Shown here one piece after another: positions 16,708 through 24,487 of a stretch of 64,000 nucleotides of DNA. The translations under genes were made by a program, and so were the position numbers. Where the stretch lies: assembly GCF_002585305.1 (NCBI RefSeq), contig NZ_NUNF01000034.1, positions 1-64,000 of the forward strand, in the 5' to 3' direction. Below the pieces are notes generated by a model. It saw only the letters and a list, made by a program, of their open reading frames with translations, was not told where the DNA came from and made no database searches. This stretch comes from Bacillus sp. AFS037270. GTDB taxonomy: Bacteria; Bacillota; Bacilli; Bacillales_B; DSM-18226. How positions within the stretch are numbered: the stretch's first letter is position 1; every line of letters starts with the position of its first letter.

Positions 16708-17149
16708 TTTATATTTTCCTCCATATTTATTTACCGATGTCTGCAATTTTTTTATAATGAGTTTGCACCTGGAAGATAGACCTGAAAACAATAGATTAAC
16801 ATGATAAAAAAATTCGTTAATGAAACGATTAAATCAGACAGATATAAAAAATACCAATTCAATAAGATGAATGGGTATGCCTTTAAATCTATTTCTACTA
16901 TGGCTAATCATAACGATATGAGTAATAACAAGAAGAGGTGTAGTGAACCTCGCTTAAGGGGATGTCAATACCTCAGGTATATCGACAAACCCGAATATTT
17001 TCGAATTTGTCGACAGTCTGAACTCCCTTTCAAAAAATATAGGGAGTTTTAATTTTTTATTTCTAAGGTTGTGAAAAATTACCTTTATAAAAACAACTAA
17101 TAGTTTGTCAATTTTCTAGAACAAAGTTACTAGACTCATGCTTATTCGT
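16708..17149. other. Intergenic stretch with a structured-RNA candidate
   Basis: An 83-codon plus-strand frame (16801-17052) exists but has no ribosome binding site, and it runs through the hairpin cluster at 16935-17048. I therefore read the stretch as non-coding. Confidence 0.4.
16935..17055 (+). ncRNA. Candidate structured RNA: four hairpins, the last a terminator
   Basis: Four perfect stems in order are GAGGT/ACCTC (16935-16951), ATACC/GGTAT (16968-16980), TCGACAAA/TTTGTCGA (16982-17014) and AACTCCCT/AGGGAGTT (17021-17048), the last followed by TTTTAATTTTTT. It could be a small RNA, an attenuator without its gene, or a dispersed repeat. No known riboswitch class was recognised. Confidence 0.4.
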
Positions 17150-17338
17150 TTATTTTCTATCAGAAACCGGTACACCGGCAACTCCCCAATGAGTTTTTGG
17201 CATTTCATTTACCAATACTCGAACGCTAGTTTTTGGTACAACTAATGTTTCAACAACAGTATTAGTAATATTTTCAATTAATGCTTTTATTTTTTCAGGT
17301 GGTCTGCCTTCCAAAATACTTACTTGAATAACTGGCAT
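17150..17338 (-). CDS. 4-oxalocrotonate tautomerase
   Basis: 62 residues, the normal size for the hexameric 4-OT. After removal of Met the catalytic Pro1 is N-terminal, and Arg11 and Arg39 are in place (counting from Pro). Position 50 is Trp where the Pseudomonas enzyme has Phe. It converts the enol 2-hydroxymuconate to 2-oxo-3-hexenedioate in the oxalocrotonate branch of meta-cleavage. GGGG precedes the ATG at good spacing. It follows the decarboxylase gene by 59 bases and is probably the last gene of the transcript. It matches dmpI/xylH/praC in role. Confidence 0.9.
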   Translation of the reverse strand: MPVIQVSILEGRPPEKIKALIENITNTVVETLVVPKTSVRVLVNEMPKTHWGVAGVPVSDRK

Positions 17339-17397
17339 GGTAATTCCCCTTTCATAAATTATATTTTCCTATTGTAATATGTTTTAAAATTGCTCAT

Positions 17398-18186
17398 TTA
17401 TTTACCAACAGAGAAAGTTACTTCGCCCAGGCCATCAAATTTACCTGAAACAACGTCGCCAACTTTTAACAATATTGCACTTGTTAAGGCTCCCGATAAT
17501 ATGATTTCGCCTTTTTTAATTTTATCTCCTTTTCTGGCGAGCATGTTTGCCAATACTGCAATGGCATTGGCAGGATGTCCTAAAACGGCAGCTCCAGCGC
17601 CCAATTCTTTAATTTGGCCATTAATCGATAAGGTTGCCCCTACTAATTCAAGTTCAAAGTCATTTGGTTTTCGAAGTGTATTACCGAATACGACCCTTGA
17701 AGTAGATGCATTATCAGCAATTACATCTGTGTGGGTAAAGTTAAAATTTTCATAACGGCTATCAATAATTTCAAGTGCAGGTAAAACATACTCTGTTTTA
17801 GCTAACACTTGTGAGCCGGTAATTCCTGGTCCTTCAATATCTTCGCCAATCAAAAACGCAATTTCTGCCTCCACTTTTGGATGGATCAGATCAGAAAATG
17901 GAAGAACACCAGCGTTATCGATCAACATATAATCAAACACATATCCATAAATTGGCTCAGTAACGCCCATTTGTTCCCACTTCGCCTTGCTTGTTAATCC
18001 CATCTTAGGGCCAATGATTCTTCGGCCCTCGTCTAATTTTTTTTGAACAAGCAGTTCCTGTGCCTGATAAGCTTCCTCAACTGTTAAATCAGATTTAAAC
18101 GTCTTAGTTACCTTTACAACTTCACGTTTTTCTTCTTCTGCAGCAACTAAGTAATCAGCAATTTGTTTAATAATATCACTTGCCAT
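17398..18186 (-). CDS. 2-oxo-3-hexenedioate (4-oxalocrotonate) decarboxylase
   Basis: 262 residues of the hydratase/decarboxylase family. It is assigned as decarboxylase rather than hydratase because it carries the DmpH-type blocks GPKMGLTSKAKWEQMGV, SRYENFNF and ADNASTSR. The neighbouring paralogue has the DmpE-type SRIQDWKI and ADNASSGLFVLG. It is a Mg-dependent enzyme that removes CO2 from 2-oxo-3-hexenedioate to give 2-hydroxypenta-2,4-dienoate and, in other organisms, forms a complex with the hydratase. GGAGG precedes the ATG. It follows the hydratase gene by 44 bases. Confidence 0.9.
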   Translation of the reverse strand: MASDIIKQIADYLVAAEEEKREVVKVTKTFKSDLTVEEAYQAQELLVQKKLDEGRRIIGPKMGLTSKAKWEQMGVTEPIYGYVFDYMLIDNAGVLPFSDLIHPKVEAEIAFLIGEDIEGPGITGSQVLAKTEYVLPALEIIDSRYENFNFTHTDVIADNASTSRVVFGNTLRKPNDFELELVGATLSINGQIKELGAGAAVLGHPANAIAVLANMLARKGDKIKKGEIILSGALTSAILLKVGDVVSGKFDGLGEVTFSVGK

Positions 18187-18230
18187 TCCTTTTCCTCCTT
18201 TGATCCAGATTCAGTATCTATTTAAGCCAA

Positions 18231-19010
18231 TTATTTAAAGTTAACGCTTACTTGACCAAGATGAGCAAATCTTGCTGTAAAATTGTCGCCCGGATTAACG
18301 ACAACCATGCCGGAAAGTGCACCCGAAAGGATTACTTCACCTGCTTTAAGAGTAATATCATAATCTGCTAAACGATTCGCCAGCCATGCAACACAAGTTG
18401 CCGGATTTCCAAGTGCAGCTGCTCCAACACCTGTATTGGCAACTTCACCATTTTGCAAAAGTACCATGCCCATTAATTCCAGATTAATATCTTTAATTTT
18501 TGTAGGCTTGCCACCCAATACAAATAATCCGGATGAAGCATTATCAGCGACCGTGTCTGGTAGCTTAATTTTCCAATCTTGTATCCGACTATCAACAATT
18601 TCTAAAGCAGGAACAACATAATCTGTTGCTTGCAGCACATCAAGAACAGTCACATTCGGACCTTTTAAATCTTTCTTTAAAATAAATGCTATTTCACCTT
18701 CTACTTTTGGCTGAAGCATGGTTTCATAAAAAATAGTACCGCCATTTTCAACGACCATGCTGTCTAATAGATGTCCATAGTCAGGCTCATCAACACCCAA
18801 CATTTTTTGTACGGCAACAGAGGTTAATCCAATTTTTTTGCCAACAATTTTCTGTCCTTCAGCTACCTTCTTTTTAATATTTTCCAATTGAATATTATAT
18901 GCCACATCGACAGTAATTTCTGGATCTACCACAGTTAGCGGATTAATTCCAACGCGTTTTTTTTCAGCTTCTAATAATTTAGCAGCAATCTTTTCAATTT
19001 TACTAGTCAA
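18231..19010 (-). CDS. 2-hydroxypenta-2,4-dienoate (2-keto-4-pentenoate) hydratase
   Basis: 259 residues. DmpE/XylJ-type motifs are GKKIGLTSVAVQKMLGVDEP, GEIAFILKKDL, VDSRIQDWKIK and ADNASSGLFVLG. It adds water to 2-hydroxypenta-2,4-dienoate to give 4-hydroxy-2-oxovalerate, the substrate of the aldolase, which is not encoded in this window. The start codon is TTG, with AAAGGA nine bases upstream. A strong hairpin with a T run lies between this gene and the upstream dehydrogenase gene, so it may be transcribed partly on its own. Confidence 0.9.
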   Translation of the reverse strand: MTSKIEKIAAKLLEAEKKRVGINPLTVVDPEITVDVAYNIQLENIKKKVAEGQKIVGKKIGLTSVAVQKMLGVDEPDYGHLLDSMVVENGGTIFYETMLQPKVEGEIAFILKKDLKGPNVTVLDVLQATDYVVPALEIVDSRIQDWKIKLPDTVADNASSGLFVLGGKPTKIKDINLELMGMVLLQNGEVANTGVGAAALGNPATCVAWLANRLADYDITLKAGEVILSGALSGMVVVNPGDNFTARFAHLGQVSVNFK

Positions 19011-19075
19011 TTGAATATATCCTTTCTATTATAAATGTATTTTGAGACTGTTTAGTATAAGCTGAGAAACATTCA

Positions 19076-19113
19076 AAAAAGTTGCACGGTATATCTTATT
19101 TAAACCGTGCAAC
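19076..19113 (-). terminator. Intercistronic terminator after the semialdehyde dehydrogenase gene
   Basis: GTTGCACGGT (19081-19090) and ACCGTGCAAC (19104-19113) are a perfect 10-bp stem. On the minus strand the stem is followed by TTTTTT. Placed between the dehydrogenase and the hydratase genes, it should reduce read-through. Confidence 0.65.
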
Positions 19114-19136
19114 ATATCTATGTTAAAAACTAAAAA

Positions 19137-20624
19137 TTAAAGTTTAACACAAATATTAGTTATTTCAGTGTAGAATTCCCAACTGTGACTACCGCCAACA
19201 CGACCTAGTCCACTGTCTTTCGTACCTCCGAATGGAGTTCTAAGATCACGTACAAACCAGCAGTTGATGTAAGATAAACCTGATACAATTTTTTGGGCTA
19301 CACGGTGTGCACGACGGATATCGTTAGTCCAGATTGTGTTACTTAAGCCCATCCGAGTATCGTTTGCTGCCGCAATCACTTCTTCTTCTGAGTCAAATGG
19401 AATAACTGTAACAACCGGTCCAAAGATTTCTTCACGAACACAACGAGATCTGTCATCTAGACCAGTAATGATGGTTGGTTCTATGAAATATCCTTTATCC
19501 AAACCATCAGGGCGCTTACCGCCTGTAACGAAAGTACCACCTTCTTCTTCAGCAATTTTCAGGTAGCTCATTACTTTATCATAGTGTACTTTGGCGACTA
19601 ATGCGCCTTGATCATTGCTCATATCAAATGGATCGCCAACTTTTAATTCTCTTGTTTTAGATGCAAATTTTTCTACGAATTCATCAAAAATTTGGCGTTC
19701 AACATAGATTCTTGAACCGCAGACACAAACTTCCCCTTGATTTGTAAAACTTGATCTAATGGTTGTTGCCACTACTTCATCAATATCCACATCTGCAAAT
19801 ATAATGTTAGGGTTTTTACCGCCTAATTCGAAAGAAAGCTTTTTTAGTGAAGGCGCAGCTTCTTCCATGATTTTAGCACCTGTAGATACTTGCCCGATAA
19901 AACCGATACCTGCAATGTCAGGGTGTTTGTTGATTGCACTTCCAGCACCAGGTCCAAAACCGTGAACCAAGTTTACAACTCCATCCGGAACACCAGCTTC
20001 TTTAAGAATTTCCATTAATCTTGTTGCAGTCATTGGGGTTAATTCAGATGGCTTAATCACTACTGTACATCCTGCAGCCAAAGCTGGAGCTAATTTCCAT
20101 GTTAATAAGAATAATGGAAGATTCCATGGCTGGATTAATCCTACTACTCCAATCGGGCGGCGATATCCGTAGTTAAGCGCATTGTGAGTTTCATCTTGGT
20201 ATGCCTCTGTTCCTATAGAAATCATGTAATCAGCAAAAAAATGGAAGTTTGCTGCTGCACGAGGAGCATCAACGTGACGTGAGAATTTAAGGTGCTTACC
20301 AGTATCTAATGATTCTAATTGTGCGATTTCTTCTTGACTTGCTTCAAGAATGTCACCAACTGTGCGGATAATTCTTGAACGTTCATTTACAGTCATTTTT
20401 CCCCATGGGCCTTCTTCAAAAGCACGTTTAGCAGCTTTAACAGCTAAATCAATATCTGCCGAGCTTCCTTCTGCAACTGTACCATAAACTTCCTCAGTTA
20501 CAGGGTTCACGTTATTAAACGTTTTTCCATCTACAGATTCAACAAATTTACCGTCGATATAATGTAAACAATCAAATGGTTTTACGATAGGTTCAACTAC
20601 AGTTTTAGTTTCGATTTGCACCAT
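19137..20624 (-). CDS. 2-hydroxymuconic semialdehyde dehydrogenase (aldehyde dehydrogenase family)
   Basis: 495-residue NAD-dependent aldehyde dehydrogenase. The catalytic Glu lies in SFELGGKNPN (about residue 265) and the Cys nucleophile in NQGEVCVCGS (about 298-300). The NAD-binding GFIGQVSTGAKI and the closing PFGGTKDSGLGRVGG block are present. It closely follows the DmpC/XylG/PraB pattern and oxidises 2-hydroxymuconic semialdehyde to 2-hydroxymuconate. Assignment to this substrate rests on the neighbouring 4-OT, decarboxylase and hydratase genes. AGGAGG precedes the ATG. Its upstream region runs straight into the decayed duplicate of the Rieske beta gene. Confidence 0.9.
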   Translation of the reverse strand: MVQIETKTVVEPIVKPFDCLHYIDGKFVESVDGKTFNNVNPVTEEVYGTVAEGSSADIDLAVKAAKRAFEEGPWGKMTVNERSRIIRTVGDILEASQEEIAQLESLDTGKHLKFSRHVDAPRAAANFHFFADYMISIGTEAYQDETHNALNYGYRRPIGVVGLIQPWNLPLFLLTWKLAPALAAGCTVVIKPSELTPMTATRLMEILKEAGVPDGVVNLVHGFGPGAGSAINKHPDIAGIGFIGQVSTGAKIMEEAAPSLKKLSFELGGKNPNIIFADVDIDEVVATTIRSSFTNQGEVCVCGSRIYVERQIFDEFVEKFASKTRELKVGDPFDMSNDQGALVAKVHYDKVMSYLKIAEEEGGTFVTGGKRPDGLDKGYFIEPTIITGLDDRSRCVREEIFGPVVTVIPFDSEEEVIAAANDTRMGLSNTIWTNDIRRAHRVAQKIVSGLSYINCWFVRDLRTPFGGTKDSGLGRVGGSHSWEFYTEITNICVKL

Positions 20625-20759
20625 TCATAATTCCTCCTTGGTTTTGATTTAAATATTTTCTAAATATAGCGTTAATGCTTACATGCTTTATGTTAATGCT
20701 AATTTGTTTATGGAACTTTCCACTTCACTTAAAAGAGTTAAAAAAGTGTACGTCTGACC

Positions 20760-21240
20760 CAACCTAAATTTTAAGATAATGCTTACTTTTCCGTGCGGAC
20801 GGAGACTGTCTAGTTTTAGGATGACTTTCTTGGATTGAATCTTTAATTCTTCTTTTTCTTTTACCAAGATGGATTCGTTGACTCCTACATAATTATCGAG
20901 CACTTCACGTTTTGTGGGATAGGTTGAGCAAATCCAGCTTACCTTACGGCATCCCCTTCATTACTAACGATTCTTACATTCTTGATATTGTGAAGAGTGG
21001 TTGAGTGCGGATATTCTACATGGGCCTCTTTTTTCAATAATCGTAACGCCCCTGTTCTAGACGGGTTCGATCATCATGAACGAAGAAATTTTTTAAAGTC
21101 CGCATCAGGATTTCCGATGGTATGAATCACATACGTTCCATTGCTTGCGAATAATGTAGCCCACTCCTTTAGCTTAAACTTTCCAGAGGTTCCGCCTCAT
21201 GGACTAAAAGATCCTCAATTTCCTGACGTGTTATGTTCAT
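20760..21240 (-). pseudogene. Decayed duplicate of the Rieske beta subunit gene
   Basis: Strong nucleotide similarity to 12564-13043: LKIQSKKVILKLDSLRPHGK and VSIIL are kept exactly. Indels near 20930-20950 and 21050-21185 break the frame, and the stop codon is lost so that the frame runs on to 20688. The ATG at 21240 and the overlap with the alpha tail are preserved, showing that the copied unit was the operon itself. Confidence 0.8.
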
Positions 21241-21485
21241 ACTTTCACCTTCCCAGCTTCTTCATTTTTGCTTTCCGCTGCTGTCCTCCGTTTATCCCAT
21301 TCACGCCATCAGGAACGCATTTGTTCTTCATCCATTGCTTGGAGAATTTCCCTGTTCATTCCTTTGGAAATATCATTCCATCCGACTTCTTTAGTATTTA
21401 AAAAGCCTTCCTGGCATAGTTCAAGTGCTTCATTATCATTCGGAGTCGCAAAACCGCCTGGCCCTAAAAACTTTAAATAGCTGGT
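21237..21485 (-). pseudogene. Duplicate of the Rieske alpha C-terminus
   Basis: Carries [40 protein letters not shown] and onward, nearly identical to the end of the alpha subunit at 13040-14323. A stop has replaced the codon after DEEQMRS. At 21486 the coding match ends abruptly and the operon-head repeat R2 begins, so the rest of alpha and all of the SDR gene were deleted in this copy. Confidence 0.75.
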
Positions 21486-21790
21486 CTGATTCCTTCTTGT
21501 CGAGACTATCAAATGCACGAAAACTAGCATCGAACCCGGGCACCTCAGCCAAATGTAATCGCATCCAAAAGTTAACCCAACGTGCTACGGTAATCAGCGT
21601 CTAATGTATTTTTCAGATAATATCAATATTTTAAAATGTTAATATTTAAATATATCGGAATATTATCTTAATTAATTTAATTTTAAATCTTTTGACCATG
21701 TAATTCTAATCGAAATTATCTTTCTTATAGCGCCCGAATTCAAGATTTTATTTATATATAAACACAATGAATATGCTGTTAATAATATAG
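21486..21790 (-). repeat. Operon-head repeat R2
   Basis: Matches R1 and R3, including the ACTAGCATCGA block, the AATGTAATCGCATCCAAAA block and the A/T-rich GAATATTATCTTAATTAATT block. It ends at about 21790, where IS debris starts. The GTGCAA operator-like repeat has decayed here. Confidence 0.6.
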
Positions 21791-21798
21791 TAAACCAT

Positions 21799-22707
21799 TG
21801 TTTCTTCCAGTTACATTTCGATTAAATGGGATTAAACATTCCATTCAATATAATTTTTGTATCAATCCGTTTTGCAAGTGGTTCGGAAAGCCACAAACAC
21901 GATTTACTGCGGTCAAGAATAAACCTTATCGGTACAAACTCATCCGGAAAGCGGGACACAAATCAATTCAATGTAACTTGTGACGCTATATAACCTAATC
22001 AAGGTATGACATTCGATTGCACCACCACACCCAATTCTAATTAGAGCATCGCACAGGAAGTAGAACACTGAATCCGTATTAATTCTGTGAAGGATGTTGT
22101 GTCTGAATACCAATTTCATAAGGAAAAGTATGTAAATTCAGATATCAATCCAGTTGAACATCCTTCCTATTTCTACAAAAGAGAAAAAAGCAAAACTTGC
22201 ACGCAGCGATGGCAGTGTAAAGAGTGTGGGAAATATGATGCCTGCCAGAAGAAAACATCTACCTTTAACCAAAAATGAAATGGCATCCTGCCGTTATTCA
22301 TCAAGCTATTGGTAAATAAAATGCCGGTTTCAAAAACTATTGATGTTCTAGGTATTGGGGTAAAAACTTATTATAGTAAATTGGAATGGGTTTATCGCAG
22401 ATACTTAGAATTTTTGGACGACACGAACAGAAGCCATTACAAAACAAATCTTTTGGAAGGTTCTGGATTAATACCGATAAAATGATTTACTGCTTGAACA
22501 ACGTTCGTAAAAAAAGGAATGGGCGGAGCGAGATATGATGATGTAGAAGATTCCCAATTCCCAACTCATATTATTGTTTCTGCTGATGTATTTTCTCGAT
22601 ATGTTTTTCGGTCAGATGTTGCTTTTGATTTGGACATAAGACTTGAAGATAAAATGCTGGAAACCGTTTTATATAAAAAAGACCACCTATACGAAATGGT
22701 TACTTAA
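21799..22707 (+). mobile_element. Degraded insertion sequence transposase
   Basis: Plus-strand frames join to one transposase-like protein. A zinc finger with TCTQRWQCKECG is followed by KMPVSKTIDVLGIGVKTYYS, then INTDKMIYCLNNVRKKG (in a shifted frame), then ARYDDVEDSQFPTHIIVSAD and VFSRYVFRSDVAFDLDI. The zinc-knuckle plus HTH plus catalytic-domain order fits IS1/IS1595-like transposases, but I cannot fix the family. Several stops and shifts are present, including UGA where W is expected. No terminal repeats were identified. Confidence 0.5.
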
Positions 22708-22803
22708 ACTCTAATAAAAGTGGATTCTTTTTTCATTTTTTTAGCGCAAACCAAATTGGGTGAGAAAGTTTATATACAAGGCTATAGCTTAAATCTTAAA
22801 TTA

Positions 22804-22986
22804 CTATGAATGAATCAGATTAAATGATATTTTTTCTCTAACGCTAAGAAGAAGAAATAATTTTAGTTCCGCCTGTTTGCCACAAAAGGAACATGTATTT
22901 TTTGTTTGGGCAGACATTTTTTTTACATGTGGAACAGGAAGTAATTCCAATCCTTTGGTGAGATGTTCTTTACAAACCATTACCAT
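22804..22986 (-). CDS. Small CxxH/CxxC-type protein
   Basis: 60 residues. AAAGGAGC precedes the ATG. The N-terminal half shows V-C-K-E-H (a Cys-x-x-His pair) and the middle C-S-F-C (Cys-x-x-Cys), together likely holding one zinc ion, with PVPHVKKM between them. Small Bacillus proteins with this spacing are known only as hypothetical proteins. Its leader (22987-23222) is unusually rich in paired elements. It sits between IS debris and a truncated SDR copy, so it may have arrived with a mobile element. Confidence 0.5.
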   Translation of the reverse strand: MVMVCKEHLTKGLELLPVPHVKKMSAQTKNTCSFCGKQAELKLFLLLSVREKISFNLIHS

Positions 22987-23222
22987 AATGAATGCTCCTT
23001 TCTAATTAGACTCTACCTATGAAACAGTGTTTTAATCCTCCTAGGAAAATTCTGTAATTTTACTTGGTATAGGGTAAGCAAAACCCGTATTTCTTCCGAC
23101 GAGGCGACAGGATTCACTTTAGGTTACAACCTGTCTGTTAATTTGCTAGCACTCTCAAAGAGTTACTTTGACACAGGGATTCAACCTTAGCCACCAGTTA
23201 CCTGTCAGCTACCGAGCACCAT
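22987..23222 (-). ncRNA. Structured leader or mobile-element RNA, class unknown
   Basis: On the minus strand the 236 bases before the CxxH/CxxC gene contain CAAAG/CTTTG (around 23165), ACAGG/CCTGT (around 23105-23135) enclosing GGTT/AACC, and a GACAGGTAACTGG segment. The stretch is more GC-rich than its surroundings and has no coding frame. It could be a riboswitch-like leader or the 3' end of an IS200/IS605-type element, whose ends are transcribed as guide-type RNA. Neither class could be confirmed by eye. Confidence 0.3.
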
Positions 23223-23225
23223 CTA

Positions 23226-23459
23226 GATAACGTTTTCATCTTTGGATAGATCACCAATAAAGTAGTCTGTTTCCCGCCCTGTTTATCGGGCCACTTCCTC
23301 GGTGACTTTCTTCGTACGTTCCGGATTGGTTCCTGTAACCAATACAGTCGCACCTGCTTGTGATAAACCGATTGCAACCGCCTTCCCAATTCCTTGTGTA
23401 GAACCTGTTACAACGGCTACTCTTCCTTCCAAAAAATAGGCTTGTGATTGACTCGACAT
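23226..23459 (-). pseudogene. Duplicate of the SDR N-terminus
   Basis: Starts with ATG at 23459 behind the same AGAGGAGATTTTAGC leader as the gene at 15189 and reads MSSQSQAYFLEGRVAVVTGS, then TQGIGKAVAIGLSQAGATVL. It has an intact TGSTQGIG motif, unlike the damaged TGSLQGIR at 15189. After about 78 codons it ends at an unrelated sequence. This copy shows what the original SDR start looked like. Confidence 0.75.
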
Positions 23460-23880
23460 GCTAAAATCTCCTCTTTTCCTTGTTATCTCTTTTTTGGTTT
23501 GTAATGAAAAAGGTCTGTTTCCTTTTTGTCGTGCAACTATCAAATGCACAAAAACTAGCATTGATCCGGATACCTCAGCCAAATGTAATCGCATCCAAAA
23601 CTTAACACAGTGTGCTATGGTCTAAAATTGTAATTAAAATATATCAGAATATTATCTTGATTAATTTAATTTTAAATCTTTTCCCCATGTAATTCTAATC
23701 GAAATAATCTTTCTTCTAAAGCCAAAATTCAAGATTTTATTAATATATAAACACAATGAATACATTGTTAATTCTAGTGCAAGGAAATGTTTTAATAGGA
23801 ATAATGACTAGACTTCGTTGTCCTGAGTGAGTTCTAAAAAACATTTAATTAAAAAAGGGTAAGGGGTGTTGGAAATCAAA
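23460..23880 (-). repeat. Operon-head repeat R3
   Basis: Third copy of the upstream region of the aromatic operon. It keeps GTGCAACTATCAAATGCAC (one mismatch from the R1 inverted repeat), the GAATATTATCT block and the far end AAAAAAGGGTAAGGGGTG seen in R1 at about 15608-15626. An internal stretch around the R1 palindrome (15340-15380) is deleted. Confidence 0.65.
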
Positions 23881-24376
23881 AATAAAACCACGAATAAACA
23901 AAAAAACATCTTTCTATTTAAATCCTTCCAAATATTTTTTTCCAAAAAAAAAAGCAGTTATCCCTATAAAATGTACCCTAATAGAGTACTTAAAAAAAGT
24001 CTACCTAGATGGAGACGGAGTAATTATGAGTAAAAAGATCTTCATAGAGAAAGAGATCAAGTAGCAATCAGCTAATAATTACGTTAAATCTGTAAGCTCA
24101 AAAGGAATCACTTATACTGATCAATTTAAGCCTATATTTATTGTGGAAAAAGAGAAGGGCAAATTCGCAAGAGAAATTTTGTTGCTGTTTGTACCATCTT
24201 GTTTTCTCCTCCTAATATGGCTCTGATTTTCTAAATAAGAATTATTAATCAATACAGTAATATTTTCTCCTTCTAGATCCCCTTATTGACTTACAACTAT
24301 AAAAAATATTTTAAAAAAACCGCCTTTTTATAAATTATATTCTATTAGATATTTCAATAGCTTTTTATTACACTAT
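23881..24376. other. Intergenic stretch with a transposase fragment
   Basis: Apart from the HTH fragment at 24026-24187 no gene is seen. The remainder is very A/T-rich and leads into the inverted repeat upstream of the permease gene. Confidence 0.4.
24026..24187 (+). mobile_element. IS helper (HTH) protein fragment
   Basis: GGAGACGGAG and ATG open MSKKIFIEKEIK, an in-frame TAG, then NNYVKSVSSKGITYTDQFKP and IFIVEKEKGKFAREIL. This matches the start of the small HTH protein that precedes many Bacillus IS3-type transposases. It is broken by the stop and truncated after about 53 codons. Confidence 0.5.
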
Positions 24377-24427
24377 AAACATTCAGAAAATTTCAATATA
24401 TATAAAATATTTATTTTCTGAATGTTT
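24377..24427. promoter_or_regulatory. Perfect 15-bp inverted repeat upstream of the permease gene
   Basis: AAACATTCAGAAAAT (24377-24391) and ATTTTCTGAATGTTT (24413-24427) are perfect mates with 21 bases between them. It ends 60 bases before the start of the GntP-type permease gene, so it is a strong candidate operator. The core TTCAGAAAATT recurs upstream of the thiolase-fold gene (52230). Confidence 0.55.
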
Positions 24428-24487
24428 AAGACAAAGGGGATCCTATAAGTTAATGGAAGATTTAGGGTTATATAAAAAGGGGGGAAA

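Noticed and set aside
16801..17052. 83-codon plus-strand frame
   Set aside because: No ribosome binding site, and its 3' half consists of four hairpins; better read as non-coding.
22987..23222. Cobalamin, lysine or c-di-AMP riboswitch
   Set aside because: The conserved boxes of these classes that I know do not line up; only generic pairing is seen.
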